From positions 1 through 7,323 of the forward strand of contig CAAGJS010000323.1 in assembly GCA_900770275.1 (NCBI GenBank): DNA of 7,323 bases, written 5' to 3'. The notes below the pieces were generated by a model, which worked only from the letters and a program-made list of their open reading frames with translations, did not search any database and was not told the DNA's origin. Shown here piece by piece: positions 6,059 to 7,323 of this stretch. The position numbers and the translations under genes were made by a program. This DNA comes from Erysipelotrichaceae bacterium. GTDB lineage: Bacteria; Bacillota_I; Bacilli_A; Erysipelotrichales; Erysipelotrichaceae. Positions within the stretch are counted from its first letter, which is position 1; each line of letters starts with the position of its first letter.

Positions 6059-6090
6059 TTCCTCTATTTTACATATTTTCAATAGAGGAA
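6059..6090. repeat. Perfect 10-base inverted repeat upstream of the PEBP gene
   Basis: TTCCTCTATT (6059-6068) and AATAGAGGAA (6081-6090) are exact reverse complements separated by 12 AT-rich bases. The element starts 13 bases after the M42 peptidase stop and ends 26 bases before the PEBP start. Neither strand shows a T tract after the stem, so it is not a typical intrinsic terminator. It could be an operator, an mRNA 3'-end stabilising hairpin, a weak terminator, or part of a leader switch, because the arm can also pair with the PEBP ribosome-binding site. No convincing sigma-70 promoter was found in the gap. Confidence 0.75.
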
Positions 6091-6103
6091 ACGGCCCACT
6101 TTC

Positions 6104-7162
6104 TTACAGTTTTCCTACATTGGAAGCCGTCAGCGCATGCACCAGTGCCACAGCCAGCTTTACCGCATTTTCATAGTCACGTTCATCCACGAAACAATTC
6201 GGACTGTGAATGTAGCGCACCGGAATGCCGATCACGATTGCCGGCGTACCAAAGCGGCTGTTGACAGCCGCCGCATTCGTACCGCCGCCGGCACGTACCG
6301 ACTGCTGCACAGGAATGCCGCACTGCTTCGCAAGATCAACGGCGAACTTCTGGAAGCGCCAGTTGGTAATCATGGAAACGTCCATATTCCTGAGCATCGG
6401 TCCCTTTCCAAGAGCCGCCTGCACCATATAGTCTTCCGAGAACGTATCATCCGCAGGACAGCCTTCGAAGCAGATCATGACATCCGGCTGAAGCCGCGAA
6501 GCATTCACCAGAACCCCGCGTTCCCCGACTTCTTCCTGCACCGCAAAGGAAGCACCGACACGGCAGGACAGATGATCAAAGCCTTCCCTCTCCAGGCGCT
6601 TCAGCGTTTCGATTTCCGCCGCCACACCAATGCGACAGTCAAACGCCTTGCCATAGAACCGATGCAGGGTTTCCTCATACCGGCACACCACATCCGGAGC
6701 CGCGGGCGAACCGATGGAAATGCCTAAAGCCTCCGTCTCCTCCTTGCTCGAAGTGCCGCAATCCAGAACCATCGAGGAAATATCCAGAGGCAAATCCTTT
6801 TCCAAAGCCGAACGAAAATGCGGCGGCTTGCATGCCACAACCGCCGGAACATAGGTGCCCCGATCCGTACGAATGCGGAAACTATTGGCCGCAACTGCCT
6901 CCGGTGCCATGCGTCCAAGCGTCAGAAAACGCATCGTTCCATCCGGTTTGATCGCCTGCACAATCAGCCCGACTTCATCGAGATGTGCATCGAGCATCAC
7001 CATGGGACCAGCACTTCCGAAGGTGCCAGAGAGATTGCGCATGTGATCCTGATTCAGAAGCAGAGAGCCCAGCTCCGAGCGCACATAATCAGACACTTCC
7101 TCCTCAAATCCAGAGGGTCCAAACAGATTCGAAAGATGCTCAATACGTTCCTTTTCTTCCAT
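6104..7162 (-). CDS. M42-family metallo-aminopeptidase
   Basis: M42 peptidases are cytoplasmic dinuclear-metal aminopeptidases that usually form dodecameric shells and trim peptides; relatives are annotated as glutamyl aminopeptidase, endoglucanase M or FrvX. The metal ligands are visible in order: DAHLDE with His60 and Asp62, FDCRIG with bridging Asp175, QEEVG with catalytic Glu210 and metal ligand Glu211, FEG with Glu233 where many members have Asp, and YIHSP with His319. The segment GGGTNAAAVNS (292-302) is the conserved substrate-side loop. Length 352 is typical. The start is fixed by a perfect AGGAGG at 7175-7170, seven bases before the ATG. It follows the MATE gene by 35 bases and could share its transcript. 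Substrate preference cannot be read from sequence. Confidence 0.95.
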   Translation of the reverse strand: MEEKERIEHLSNLFGPSGFEEEVSDYVRSELGSLLLNQDHMRNLSGTFGSAGPMVMLDAHLDEVGLIVQAIKPDGTMRFLTLGRMAPEAVAANSFRIRTDRGTYVPAVVACKPPHFRSALEKDLPLDISSMVLDCGTSSKEETEALGISIGSPAAPDVVCRYEETLHRFYGKAFDCRIGVAAEIETLKRLEREGFDHLSCRVGASFAVQEEVGERGVLVNASRLQPDVMICFEGCPADDTFSEDYMVQAALGKGPMLRNMDVSMITNWRFQKFAVDLAKQCGIPVQQSVRAGGGTNAAAVNSRFGTPAIVIGIPVRYIHSPNCFVDERDYENAVKLAVALVHALTASNVGKL

Positions 7163-7197
7163 GCCAATTCCTCCTGCCAGCTCTCATCTTCTGTTTG

Positions 7198-7323
7198 TTA
7201 TTTCTTCTGCAGCTGGGATACCTGTTCCTTGAGCTTCAATGACCGCTTCAGCCAGCCGCCCTGCAGATAGTAGATCAAAAACAGGACACTTGTCAGAACC
7301 CAGCTGATTGGATAGCAGACAAG
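7198..7323 (-). CDS. MATE-family efflux transporter, C-terminal fragment (5' part outside window)
   Basis: A frame enters from the right edge and ends at TAA (7200-7198) after 41 codons. It begins LVCYPISWVLTSVLFLIYYL, a single hydrophobic membrane span, then GGWLKRSLKLKEQVSQLQKK, a basic cytoplasmic tail. The pattern of YPxSW followed by a span ending IYYLxGGWLKR resembles the last transmembrane helix of MATE (NorM/DinF-like) cation-coupled drug efflux proteins of Bacillota. With only one helix visible, another polytopic transporter remains possible. Codon use and basic tail look like a genuine gene end. Confidence 0.7.
   Translation of the reverse strand, partial: LVCYPISWVLTSVLFLIYYLQGGWLKRSLKLKEQVSQLQKK

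Noticed and set aside
6059..6090. Inverted repeat as a standard intrinsic terminator of the M42 gene.
   Set aside because: The stem is AT-rich with a 12-base loop and no T tract follows on either strand, so a terminator call is not supported; it is kept as an inverted repeat of unknown role.
6137..6727. Plus-strand open frames opposite the M42 peptidase gene.
   Set aside because: They are antisense shadows: the minus-strand frame contains all metal ligands and has a perfect ribosome-binding site.

Overview
The window looks like chromosomal DNA from a member of the Bacillota (Firmicutes), roughly half G+C. Three things point there: a canonical T-box leader in front of leuS, an scpA-scpB condensin pair, and purine-rich Shine-Dalgarno sites. 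UGA is used as a stop codon by several genes, so the code is standard and Mollicutes of the Mycoplasma type are excluded. The protein style suggests an Erysipelotrichales-like lineage, but that is an impression and not a proof. All nine genes I can support lie on the minus strand, so transcription runs from high to low coordinates. There is no mobile element, CRISPR array, tRNA or rRNA.

In transcription order, the right edge (7323-7198) holds the last 41 codons of a MATE-type efflux transporter. It is followed after 35 bases by a complete M42-family metallo-aminopeptidase (7162-6104). A 71-base gap (6103-6033) contains a perfect 10-base inverted repeat and precedes a tight three-gene cluster. 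The cluster encodes a short PEBP-family protein (6032-5613), a helical 143-residue protein of unknown function (5613-5182), and a 78-residue TM1266-like putative regulator of the iron-only hydrogenase system (5176-4940). The three genes overlap or abut and are very probably co-transcribed.

The roughly 300-base gap 4939-4640 is fully explained by a sigma-70-type promoter and a T-box riboswitch with a CUC (Leu) specifier. Its terminator and antiterminator compete ahead of leuS (4639-2252), so leucyl-tRNA synthetase is induced when tRNA-Leu is uncharged. A strong hairpin (2223-2200) ends leuS.

The last unit (from 2160 down to the left edge) is scpA-scpB plus a GDSL/SGNH-type lipoprotein gene, linked by ATGA and GTGA stop/start overlaps. 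ScpA and ScpB are the partners of SMC in chromosome segregation. An extended -10 element sits only five bases from the scpA GTG codon, which suggests a leaderless or nearly leaderless mRNA.

Most of the window is ordinary core-genome content. The most interesting points are the possibly leaderless scpA transcript, the inverted repeat whose arm could also pair with the PEBP ribosome-binding site, the PEBP/unknown/TM1266-like cluster without visible hydrogenase genes, and an unusual residue in the LeuRS editing pocket. I do not see convincing evidence for a wholly new biological system.
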